From the NCBI RefSeq assembly GCF_000224145.3, contig NW_004190425.2, forward strand, positions 554,271 to 618,270: a stretch of DNA of 64,000 nucleotides, given 5' to 3'. Position 1 is the first letter of the stretch; the number at the start of each line of letters is the position of its first letter. Below, one piece after another: positions 23,701 to 35,700 of the stretch. The notes under the pieces were generated by a model. The model was given only the letters and a program-made list of their open reading frames with translations, did not search any database and was not told the DNA's origin. The DNA is from Ciona intestinalis. Taxonomy: Eukaryota; Chordata; Ascidiacea; Phlebobranchia; Cionidae. Both the position numbers and the translations under genes were made by a program.

Positions 23701-24809
23701 TATGGCAACAGGCATGACGTAACGGATCATACGGCTTCTGGGAATATATTAAGGTATTTATATTACATTATATATAAAAAATACTATACTGTTAGGTACA
23801 ATAGTATACTGCTAGGTGTAGGCGAAAGTTGGGATACCGTTATAGCATATAAACCCATGTTTCCCCATCAAGTTTTTAGCAATGAACAATTGATAGTGGC
23901 GGTGCTATACGGTTAATTAATTTGTAAATATGCGTTGTTTTCTGATAAACGGGACGAGAACAAAGGATGAAAACATGTCCCATATTTCCCCATCCTACTA
24001 TAAAAACTGGTTTAAACCAATCTAATAGTGATTTCGTTGAAACGCGGTCGTTCCTGCAAAATGTATGTTTGTGTCATTTTATCAGCACCTTTGCGGTTTT
24101 TATAGAATTTTACTGTGAGCCAGCGGAAACCTAAGAATTTCTGAAAAAACTCAAAATAGTTCAAACAAATTAAAAAAGACCCAAAAGTAATAAATTCGTA
24201 ATGAAAAAATTACATAAAAACTCTAATACTTTATTATTGCGGCACGATATAATATTGGTTGCCTTTTATTTAAAAAATGAAAAGCCTAATATCAAGTAGG
24301 TAGAACATGAATAAACCTACCCCGTCGTAACCTGCAGGGCAACAATCACGTTGCGTTGAAATATGGTGACGCTTTGTAACAAGAGTTCGTACCCGCTTAC
24401 CACTTGTATGTAAGCATCCATTTTCCAACACACACTCTGAATCAAATCCAGACCAATGTCCATTAGATTGGCAACGCCTAAAAAAATGCGGTGAAAACTT
24501 GAACAAATACGTTAATTACATGACTGCTTACCTGCATACAGATCCGCGTAGTTTATACCCTTCTAAGCAGGTATAGGTACAAACAGACCCATACTCCCTA
24601 TGCTTAGTACAAGCAACAGACTTCTCATTCTCAGGGATATGAATAGCTTTGCATGTCATAACTTCTGTATCCCTTTTATGTTGACGCATTCTACTAACGC
24701 GATGGACCAACCAACCGCTTACCACCACAAGTAAGACAACTAAAGCGTGGCGTAACCTAGCGTTGCGAAAACGACCAAAAAAGCTGAACACTTTTGGACA
24801 GTAACTCAT
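20751..24809 (-). CDS. Membrane-anchored CCP-trypsin-like serine protease
   Basis: Six exons, 5' to 3': 24532-24809, 24321-24477, 22591-22758, 22117-22241, 21479-21632, 20751-21056; 395 residues plus TAG. A short cytoplasmic N-terminus and one hydrophobic segment (about residues 22-38) point to a type II anchor. A CCP/sushi-like module covers about Cys53-Cys108 (GSVCTYTCLEGYKL, GHWSGFDSEC). The S1 peptidase domain starts at IVGG (residue 146): His about 197 (WVLTARHC), Asp about 250 (NDIALLRL), Ser about 340 (CSSDSGSPL). The residue equivalent to chymotrypsin Asp189 is Asp, which predicts cleavage after Arg/Lys. Odd: GDSGGP is replaced by SDSGSP, and the residue before IVGG in this model is Gly, not Arg/Lys, so a small exon may be missing between 22758 and 24321. 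Substrate unknown. Confidence 0.82.
21698..22049 (-). repeat. SINE copy, full length
   Basis: Reverse family A element from TGAATGAATGTAACTTGC to the head near CTAACCAACTCTGCCACGACG. It lies wholly within an intron of the protease gene. Confidence 0.8.
23068..23255 (+). repeat. MITE copy, diverged
   Basis: Contains ACAACGGTCTATCGCGAG, TGTTCTTTGTTTACTACCAA and a closing TCTATCTTCCCCCATTCTAT, in the large intron of the protease gene. Confidence 0.75.
23611..23751 (+). CDS. Possible coding exon of an unrecognised gene, antisense in a protease intron
   Basis: An open frame begins MSNTNQREQNNNHIHV and continues through LSTPFYHYGNRHDVTDH to NILR, then meets a possible donor (AAG followed by GTATTT). 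Codon use looks coding-like compared with the surrounding AT-rich DNA, and the base composition changes at the donor. I recognise no family, found no convincing next exon, and it may be noise. A degenerate MITE follows. Confidence 0.25.
23800..24002 (+). repeat. MITE relic
   Basis: Only the right half is clear: GGGACGAGAACAAAGGATG and GTCCCATATTTCCCCATCC, then TACTATA. Confidence 0.5.
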
Positions 24810-26496
24810 TGCCGGTATTGAGTTTCACACAAATACTCCACAAAATACAAAATAGTTTCGTAAAATGACGATATGCAGCTTTTTTCAGCTCGTTAAGTTC
24901 TAATGACGTTAATAATTACTTTAAATCAGCTTTCTAAATCAGAAACGAGAGGCATTCATTTTCGACATGAATTACTTTGAATAAATCTGTCCACGAAAGA
25001 AAATGTCTTCGTGAGAATATTGGTTTATTTCATTCAGAATAAATTTCGACATTTTCAAAAAAACGTAGTGATATGAAAAACGATAACATCAGAAACTATC
25101 TTATTCGAACTCAAAGGTTTGAAAACGATTAATTAACGTAAATAAAACACGTTAGATATATGAAACAGTATTCGTTTTACACAACCATTTAGTATTAAAT
25201 ATTACAAGAGTTCAAGTAGAAGCTGCATTTTCATGCTATGCTGTGGATATTCCCGGTCTGCGAAAGATACAGTTAGAATTACTTTTTTTATTATAGATCG
25301 TAATAAAAAACAGTGGTAGGCTATACGCATAATGTCACCTACATTTGTTACTTCAAACACGCCTTTGCGCTTACTTATTTTTATAAAGTCTTCGTGTAAA
25401 AAAACAGTAGACCACACATATTGGCATCTATGTTTGTGACTTCAAAAACGCCCTGACGCCAGTTAACTATACAAAAGGCCTACGCCCTACATGCTACCAA
25501 ATATCAAGCAAGGCAGGCAGCGAGACGCGAGTTGACGAAAGAATGTCACTAATTAGCATTGCGTGGCGGGGCAACGTCAGTTATAACATGGGTTGAAGAC
25601 ATTTCCTGTCTCATATTTCTAATAAACCCACCATAGTGTTAATATTACGCAATATTATATATACTTGGTTCTGGTTTACACACAAGCTGTATTGTGTGAA
25701 ACCGTAAGCATATATGGTATCGTTTGGGACAAGTAATTAGTGAATGGCAAACGGTAACGATCTAGAGCACCCGTGTTATAACATAACGACTGTCGTTGCC
25801 ATCTAGGTGGGGATGAAACAAATTTCATTCATTTATCAATCAACATACGAGTTTAGGTCCTAACAGGACTCGCCCAACAACAGTTAGCCTATATCAGCCT
25901 ATTTAAAGCAAATGGGCTTTTAGCCTTCGCATCCAATTAGATGCCTAATATTTATATATTTGGTGTAGGTTGGGGTAAGATGGGACACGTCTTCAATCCC
26001 TTTTCTCGTGCAATTTGGTAATAAACAGATTATTTACAGAGTCATCTATCCGTAGCCTCACGATTAAAAGCATTCTTAATTGTTCAAAATAGTATCATGA
26101 AATATGGGATTGAGTTGCAAGCTGCTTACGGTATTCCACCTTATCCCCCAGTACTACATATGCCAGTACTATTTGTCCGGCGTATGTGTCCTTGGGCATG
26201 ACAATTAAGGGCAATTGCTCCAACCCAGTGGTGACTAATGGGTCGTCCAAATTATCAGCCATACATAAAAAATAAAAAATCCCCCCCAAAAATAAAGCTG
26301 GCACGAAGTGTATAAACCCGTGTTATAACGACTGTTTGTTTTCCGGCCACGCAAGGATAAAGCAAGTTACGTCATTTGTTCATCAGCCAAACATAAAAAA
26401 TACCCCCAAAATAAACACCCACAAAGTAACATACTTAGTAACACGTAAGCTGGCACGAGGTGTATAAAACAGAACATGTTACATTCATCCCGTAAT
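24810..26496. other. Intergenic region with repeat fragments
   Basis: No gene seen. It holds the presumed promoter of the protease gene at the left, a SINE tail fragment near 25,780-25,840, half a MITE at about 25,960-26,095 (GGTTGGGGTAAGATGGGACA), and SINE pieces at 26,184-26,490. Confidence 0.55.
26184..26490 (+). repeat. SINE body fragments, two in tandem
   Basis: CAATTGCTCCAACCCAGTGG leads into a tail ending near 26372. A second body and tail follow (AACACGTAAGCTGGCACGAG). Both lack the tRNA-like head. Confidence 0.7.
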
Positions 26497-26780
26497 CTAT
26501 ATACTTACATCATCTAAAGACATAGGATTTTCGAATCCACCCTTTCCTTCACTTGCAGGTGGTGCAGAAGTAGTTGTTGACGAACCAGACCATGATGGAA
26601 GGCTCACAGATGGCAAGCTCTTACCTGAGCTGCCTCTACAGTAATAAATACCAACTCCAACCAATACAATGGCCACAATAACCCCAATGATGATGCCGGC
26701 AATTGCACCACCAGATAAACCACCACCTACAGGGTTTTGTGATGGAGCAACAGGAATGCCTGATGGTCCTGCTGCAGTAC
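26497..26780 (-). CDS. Giant receptor: transmembrane and cytoplasmic exon (last exon)
   Basis: Encodes a Pro/Gly linker, a hydrophobic helix ([20 protein letters not shown]), a Ser-rich juxtamembrane tail and [11 protein letters not shown]. Reading straight on gives VSI and a TAG stop. However, a perfect GTAAGT donor starts right after SLDD, so the true C-terminus may lie in an exon not identified. FENP resembles the start of an NPxY sorting motif without its tyrosine. The paralogue at 60339 ends with the similar GFDNPVVVINE. Confidence 0.75.
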
Positions 26781-29700
26781 CTGAGTGTAAGAAAGTAATT
26801 TTTCAAATGTGCTAAAACATAACACAGTGTTTCTCAGCGATGTCAACCCAAAAGTGGTTCAGTATGTGGTACAGAAAAGCATTTCACAGTTAATAAGAGT
26901 TAAATCGTGACGTCAAATGTTTAAAAAATGTAGTTTTAAAGGAATATGTTCCTTTACAATAAGGAATATTGCCTAAATAGGAAATTATATACTATTGTTA
27001 TATTAAGTTAAATTAAACATAAATGGCACATTTGTCTGCTAGGTGTAGCGACCGCACTTATTTTCCTCCAATTAAAAGTTAAAATGTTTTTAACTGTAAA
27101 TTTGTAAGCATATTTTAACAACTGTTGTTTTGTCGCTATATCGTGTCTTTTCTTTAAAATATTTCTAACTGTTTGTTACTGTAATCGAAGACACAAATAA
27201 AGTTATTATTATAATATATTCCTTAACTGATTTATTTGTTAAAAAATGCTACTGTGAAAATATTAAAAGTTAAACACATACCTTCAGGATAGAAACAGCC
27301 AGTGTTGTTCCCGCCAACAAACTCAGGATCCCAACAACAACCACGTCTTGATACGCAGTAAGATTCATCTATTCCATCAAACCCACAATCCAGTCTGTAC
27401 TTAGATGGTACGTTACACCTTGTATAATCTGCAAAACAACTTATTTGAACGGAAAATCGCAAGATTTTTTCCATAAAATACAGAAAAGCGGTAAAAGTTA
27501 CAGAATAAACTAGAAAAAGTACAGTTAACTTAAAAATGCAAGAACTTTGTAAAAACTAGGTATTTCTATTACATTTTCATTTAATACTAATTCCAATGCG
27601 CACATAAACAACAGTTTTTAACAAAGAAAAAAAGCATGAAAATAAAAAATAGTAACCTCTTGCTTTTCTGCAAACAAATCCTCTCGTTTCGAAACAACTG
27701 ACATCATTCCATGTTCCATCCCATGGATACATCTCAACGCATTCCTCATTTTCTTGTCCATTAGGTTCATACTGACCCCAGTTAAAATAATCGGCAGGTG
27801 TTTCATCTTTCCATTGCCAGCCATCTTAAAAGAAAGAGATATTTTAATGGCCTTTTACTTATGAGCTACCAAGAATGCAACTTTGTGTGTGTTCGCTTAC
27901 AATATTTTTCCCACATAGAGTAGCAGAAGAAAATAAATCAGAAAAAATAAAGTGAAATAATAATAACTTTATTTGTCTCTTCAAATATGGTAGCGAAGAT
28001 TTAGAAATATTTTAAACAAAAAGACAGGATATAACAGTTGGTAAAAACACGCTTACAGTTAAAAACATATTTACATTTAATTGGAAGATAATAAGCACGG
28101 TCGCTACACCTAGCGGACAAACAAGCCATTGTGTTTGATTATTAGTGGTTTCATTAGACTTTTACTTATGAGTTATGACTAAAAATGTAACTTTGTATGT
28201 AATTATTTTTCCCACATAACATAGCTGAACAAAATAAATCAAGTTTACACCATCTTACCGAATCCATCACTGGACAATCCAATAAACAGATTATGCGAGT
28301 TAGCTCCATTGATATATGAAATGACTGCTTGGACTTCATCGCTACTGTGGAAGCTGGCAAGTGTCGCTCCACGCTCCTCACACATGTAAGTGGATTCATA
28401 CCAAGATCGAGTCGCTTCATCGGTCAATCCAAACTGTAGAAACAGTGAATAACAGTTAAAGAATGAATGAATGTAACTTACTTAATCCTCTCGAAGCCGG
28501 AAACGACAGACGCTATAACACAGGTGTTTTGTTTCATACACCTCATGCCAGCTTACGAGTTACCAAGTATGTTACTATGGTGGTGATTATTTTTTTCTTA
28601 TATTTTTATGTGCGGCTGAAATTTTGCACAAACCATAAGTGACCAATGGGTTGAAGCAGTTCATGTCATGTGTTTTTCTTAAAGACACATACACCCTCAA
28701 TGTTAGCAGCGAAGAGCATTGAACCCATTACCTCTGGGTTAGAGGGTTAAATGTGACTTGAATGATTTTAACTCGTTCAAAAAAAAAACAGTCAATAAAT
28801 TGTACCTCAATGTAATAGCAGAATTGGCCAAAAGCGAAAAATCCTGGATCACAATCTCCAGTTCCAGGGAAGGGGGTTGTTGGGATTGGTGCAAAGGATT
28901 GCTTACATACATATGGCATTGGTGTGCTGCATGATGTGCTTCCTGATGATGATACCGCAGACCATGTTCCATCCCTACCACAAAATGTTTTAATAAATGT
29001 CATTTTCATTTTTTTGTCACTTTTCAGTTTTTGTTTTAATGAATGTCACTTTCAGTCTTATTTTCCAAAACTTGTGCCCATTACAAGTTAGGACATATGT
29101 TACTTTATGAGTGATTGTATGTTTTATTTTTACTTTTTTGTTGTATTTTTTGTACTTTCTGCCTAAGCGGTGGCCATTAATTAGGTGAAAACAACACTAT
29201 CTGTTAAACAAGTTGGCTGAAAGTAGCAATATGCATTATTAACAGAAGTCTTATTATTAAAAAATCTACACAGGGCATTCTTAAAAACATATTTTTCAAA
29301 AACAATCCACTAATGTTTCGGTCTAAAAACCATAGATTTCACCAGCAACAACAAAATATTTAAACACAACCAAATACAGAATAAACTTCTTACTTGTTCA
29401 TCTTAACACACCCATCGCCAGAATTCACAGCATCTGGAAGTGGTTCATTTAATCCCCAGTTGGTGTACATGGTCGGCCAACCATCTGACCACGAGAATGT
29501 TGTTTCCGTGATGGTGTCAACAAGCTGAAAAGAGAAATAATACATCAATAATCTAAAGTCATTTTTTAATGTAAAATAGTAGAAAACTAGGTTCAAAAAA
29601 GTTGTTCTTGTTCAAAACATATTGAAAGTCAAATGAACCATTATCCCTAAGTGATGTAAAATCACTTTGGGTTTAAACCAGAGTTGACCAATCACCCCTA

Positions 29701-32700
29701 AATGATGTTAAAATCAGTCGTTTACCTCTGAATGGAAGGTCATGCCCAACCAAAGCGAGTTACCGCTCTTAACTCCGCGCCAAAGCCAACTCTTCAACAA
29801 ATCATTCTCATAAACTTCAGCGATGCTTACAATATCAATACCACTACCTAATAAAAACATTTATTAACAATAAACATACAGTTTGGTGAGGAAAGACAGG
29901 ACACCTTTAGCACATAAGTTCCTAATATCCTGATCATGTTTTAAACAATTAACATTGGTTTATATGGGAGTCGTAAGGATACGTTTCCATAACTCTTTGA
30001 ATGTTCCTTGTTTACTACCAAATAGGACGAATAAAATATAATGAAAAGGTGTCCCATCTTTCCCCAACCTACTATATTATATTATTGATATTACCTTCAT
30101 TTCTACAGGCTGTCTTTGCATCGCTCCATGAAGCGGGTTGATCAACAAGTTTAAAGCAAGACTGTCCAGATACCAGACTATAGTAACCAGCTGGACAACC
30201 AATTGGACTGACAGTTACTGGTGGGGGAGGGTTACCATTGGACTTCCGAACATAACAAGCAAATGAAGTTTGTGTGCTACAATCCATGTCAAACCATGCA
30301 CCTTTGTCATCAGTGTTAACTTTCATTAAAACACATCCTTCCTAAAAATTAATATCAAAAAATCTAAATTAATATTTGATATATTCTACTCTACTTTGTA
30401 TGGGTGAGGTACTGGGATTCAGACAAAATTTGGCTTTTTACCCCAACACCCTTGTACGTCCAGAAGTGACGTGTTCTTGATAGTGAAGTTCCTTATTAAT
30501 ATTAATAAAAGGTAAATATATATTTTACATAGGAAACTGTAAAGTTTGATTAGATCTCAAAATATACAGTCAGAAGCGTTTTAACTAGTTGAAGAAACAC
30601 AATATATTTGTAAAAAATTGTTTAATTTTTTTGCATTTATTGATATGACTGAAGTTTATGCACATTATGAATTAATGAATGTATGAAAATTAAATTTTAT
30701 AACATAACCGTACTTACACACATCATACCTGCTTAGTTATCACATATACAACCTTTTCAGAGATTTTTTTATATGATTTACTTTTGGTTACAGCATATTT
30801 TACCAAGTAAAGAACACAACCACAATGTTAGCAATACCTTTAGTTTTGTAACTGCTTTAACCATTCAGTAACACCACACTAGTACAATACAGTATAAACA
30901 TCTTTCTTTCTTAGAAAAAATGAAATAAAAAAATTAAAACAGCGTAGAAAAAGGCATTAGCAACCAAAAACTTATCACCATAAATTAAAACTTACAGAAT
31001 ATCCGTTAGGTTCTCCTGGAGCCCAGTTTGTGTAGCTAACTTCAGATTGGTCAATCCAAACAAAAGCATTTGAGTTTTGTTCACGGTCAGTCATACCAAT
31101 CCAGAATGAGTCACCTTTTCCCCATAAGTATTGCTCCAAGAATGCCTGAGTTACATTAGGACATTTATTAATTTATATGTGATTTTATGTTTTGTTCTTA
31201 TCATTTTTTTGTATTTTGTGCTAAAACACATTAATTAAGTAATAACAACAAAATTGTTAAATATAAGTATTGCTCAAAGAATGTCTGGGAATTACTTATT
31301 GTTATAGTACTGTGGTGTAACATGGGAAACTGCTAGCACATACGTTCTGATCGTGTTTTGAACAATTACCAACACTCTTTTAAGGTGGCAGGGTTACCAT
31401 TATAGACTCTGTCAACAGTCTTTGTTTACTGCCAAATAGGATGAGAAAAGAGAACGAAAGCATCTCATTTTACCCTAGATGGGATATTGCTAGTGCAATT
31501 TTCCTGGTCAAGTTTCATGGGGTTTTGTTATAGATTCTGTGAATATTCTTTTTTACTTCAAATGGGATTAGAATAGAGAACAGAAACATGTCCTATTTTA
31601 CTCCGGCCTCCTATACATAGATATTTAATGCAAAGTTACAACTTGACTTACCTGTTCATACTCATTACCCAGCACTGCCAACTCAGCAGAGTTATTCGTA
31701 CACCACTGTCTTGCAGTGGTCCAATCATATTTGACACTATCTCCTGGTGTCATGTAGCAGGCATTGCCATAAGGTACATATCCTGAATAAATAAAAAAAC
31801 TTAAATCACAATTTTAGAAAAAAAGATATAGTCTGTTGGGTAAGATAGGATACTTTTAGCACATAGTATCCAAAATCCTGATCCCTTATTAAACAATTAA
31901 CAACGGTATATGAGAGTCGTGAGAATACGGGTTTATAATTCTCTAAATGTTCTTGTTTACTACTAAATGTGACAATAAAATAGAATAAAAAGATATTCCA
32001 TCTTGCCCAACCCTAATATACATTAAAAGTTGAGATACAATCAAATTATGAAAAAACAGAAATTAGAATTTCTAAACAAATGAAATTGCGAAAAGTGAAA
32101 AATTTATCTATATAAACCTGTTGGACAGTTCCCAGTAGCTTGCGCTGTAGGTGGTACTGTGACAGATGAAGCCCCAACATATTTCTCACAAACATATCCA
32201 TAAAGTCGTCCACAATTATCATCATTCCACATTCCAGTATCAGAAGACACCACTGTGCATCCTAAACATACCATAACTTTATATTAATGAATGAATGAAT
32301 GTAACTTACTTTATCCGCCATGACCAGAAAACGACAGTCGTTAAACACGGGTGTTAATACACCTGGTGCCAGCTTACGATTTGAAAAAAGGTTTGAAAAA
32401 AAGGGTCCATGACAGTTATCCAAAGCAATAATTATACCATGAGATATTAACGAATGTAAATGAACTGTTGCGGATGTATGTGTCTTCCTAGGCGAGACAC
32501 TTAACAACAATTGCCCAACCCTGTAGGTCTTAATAAGTTGTCTTAATCGTCAGCCATACATTTAAATAAACATTACACACAAATAAGACAAACGTGACTT
32601 TTCTTTTTAACTCAAGAATGTAACTTGTTTATCTACATGCAGTAGGACAACTCAGAATTTTAATAAAAGTGTCGAATTTTTTAGGTATTTGGTAACATAC

Positions 32701-35700
32701 AACTATGCAGGTAGTCCTTTTCCATTAAATTTACCAAAATTTTGAACATTTAATATTTAGTAGTTACATCTTTTTTTTATTAAATTAACAAAAAAATTCA
32801 TGATTAATATAAGAAAACTGTTTTACCTTCACTATCATAGAAGTTGTTTGGTTCACTTGGTGCCCAGTTCACATAATCAAGGTTACTTCCATCAGCCCAG
32901 TAAAATGCTCTGCTTCCAACATCCTACATGTAAAGGATTCATATTTCATTTTTTTCATTTTTCAAATTTTAATAACATGTTCTCATCATACAAAAATAGT
33001 AATTTAAATATTGCATATTTCATCTTAACAAATTGGTAAGAAAATTAAATGCAGAACGTTTTTATAACTACTTATTATACAAATTAATAAATATTACAAA
33101 AGTGTACACTTTACTTTTTTCTTTAAATATATTTCTGAAACAATTGTGGAAGGAATTAAAAAATACAAACACTATATAGTAGGGTGGGGGAGATGGGACA
33201 CCATTTCATTATATTTTCTCGTCCCATTTGGTAGAACAAAGAACATTCAAAGAATTATAAAACCAGTATTCTCAGTACTCTCAAAGACCGTTATTAATTG
33301 TTTAAAACACGATTATGATATTCCGATATTATGCGCTAACGATCTTCAATCTCCCCCCACCCTTCTATATCAAGTTATCATTAACTTACACGAAGTCCAA
33401 TCCACATAGACCCTGCTGTTGCTTTTTGGGCTCTGTTTGTGACAAAGGCGTTTTCATCTTCACTATGAATGGCCACTAGATTCCCTCCTTTGCCCAAACA
33501 GCTTTGTTGCGCGTAACTCCATCCATATTCAGTTGATGATATGAAAGCGTAACATTTCTCAGAGTTGTACGAGGTTTTGAAGCGAAGCTGAAAATGTAAA
33601 GTCCAAATTAACAAGTTAAAAGTGTCTAAATTTGTAAGATGATTTGTCCACATACTTTAAAAATAATATTCTCAAACACAGTGTAGGAAAATGTTTTATA
33701 AGAATTTTACATCTATATTTTTATAATCAAGATAACTCTGCAGATGTACAGTAATGAGTTCTAATCTTGGTCCCGTAGAAAACCACTGTCCTTTTCTAGG
33801 TGGCATACTGATACCTTATTTGGATATTTCTTATAAATCGCTCTTGTTCTTTTCACCTTAGAAGGCCACATAATACAAGGTAATATAAGACTTATACATG
33901 TATGACTCATAGAGAGACTTACTACAGTGTTGAATAAAATATACAGCAGATTCAAAGCTACCTTTTGCATAGTTAGAATTTTAAGGTATGATACCTTCAC
34001 TTTTTTAAGGAAAATTTTTATAGTACTTTTTAATTTGTTAAACTATACTCCCGCATAATATTTAAAACTACATTTTTTCAGAAGTGTTTATAAACATGTT
34101 TACTTCCTCTATTAGTAAAAACTAATTGGTGTGTACAGTAAAATAGGTACCCATGTTTCATCTGTGCCACAATTGTTAGGGTCTGGGTAACCAAGGTCTT
34201 CTTGAGGTGGTGGAGGGGTGGATGGAACTTTGTCTTTAATTATTTTACAAATGAAATTTCTTGAAGTATCACAACTTAGATCATTCCACCTGAATGATGT
34301 TTTATATAATATTAAACTTAGTCATTTGCCCGACAATGTAGCACAGTTGGTTAACACTCCTGCCTCTAACCAATATGTAATGGGTTCAAGGCTATTCGTT
34401 GCTACCATTGTGGGCGTATGTGTCTTTGGGCAAGACACTTACCGACAATTGTTCCAACCCAGTGGTCACTAATGGGTTGTTCAAATTATCAACCACACAG
34501 AAAGAAATAAAAGAGTCTCAAAAAAATAATCACCTACAAAGTAACATACTTGGTAACTCGTAAGCTGGCATAAGGTGTATGAAACAGAACACCTGTGTTT
34601 AACTACATTAATTCATTAATTCCGACAGATATTTAAGTATAAATACGTAATAGAATTATGAATTGGGCTAATGCCACAAATTTTAAAAAATTTAGAGAGC
34701 CGCAATTGTAGGCAATAATATGTTTAAATCTTTACTATAGTAATGTATTTTTGTCAAATTCTAATTACACTTACGTGTATGAATCAGTATAGAATTGGCA
34801 TTCAACACAGTTTTCTTCACCATTTACATTATTTGGTTCACCCACTGACCAATCAGTGAAGGATACAGCACTACCTGTTAACATTAAATATAAATTGTAT
34901 ATTTTTGTGCAGTAGAAACAAATTTATCTAAAAAAAACATTTTAAATTAAAAGCAAAAAGTATGAGTGTACAGAAATGTATTATATATAAATAAAAAACT
35001 AATATTTTGATATGCATTTCAATATTGTAATCTTTTTATCTAAAGACAACATTTTTTTAAATTAAAAGTAATAGGAATGAGGTAACAAAAAGATAATTGT
35101 TGTAAAATAAAGAAATAGCTGTTTTAACATGCATTCCAATAATGTAAAGGGATAAATTTAGAGTAACAACTAAAAGTTTACAAAATAATTCTGATTTTTA
35201 TACATTTAGAAGCAAGGGGTAAGATTTTAGAAATAGTTGGCTTTGAAATGCTATTAAAATCATTTTTACACAGTTTCATATAAAAGCAATGCGACTAAGT
35301 GGTGCAGTAACAGTTAAATACACAAAAATACCACAAGATTATCATCAAAACACACCATCTGTCCATTGGTATCCAGTATTTAAACCCAAGTTGTTCAAAC
35401 CCATCCAGAAATAAGTGTAAGAACCAACTGCTCCGTTTGTAACAAAGTTGATAATAGAATCCCGCTCTTCAGAACTGTGGACAGACACAAGGTCCCCCCC
35501 TTGCGCTCGGCAATAATCACGAGCGTCGTACCAAGTTAGTCGCTGGTTACGATTAGCATCATCATACTCATTTATCTGATAACAATACACACTGTTACAA
35601 TATAATTATACATCTTTCATAAATCATGAAGGAAATCAAATTATTAAGGTAGAAGGTTAATCAAACTAAAAAGTTTGTTTTGTTTTAAAATAACAAAATA

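Noticed and set aside
25202..25417. 71-codon minus frame between the protease and the giant receptor
   Set aside because: No family resemblance, AT-rich, no splice partners.
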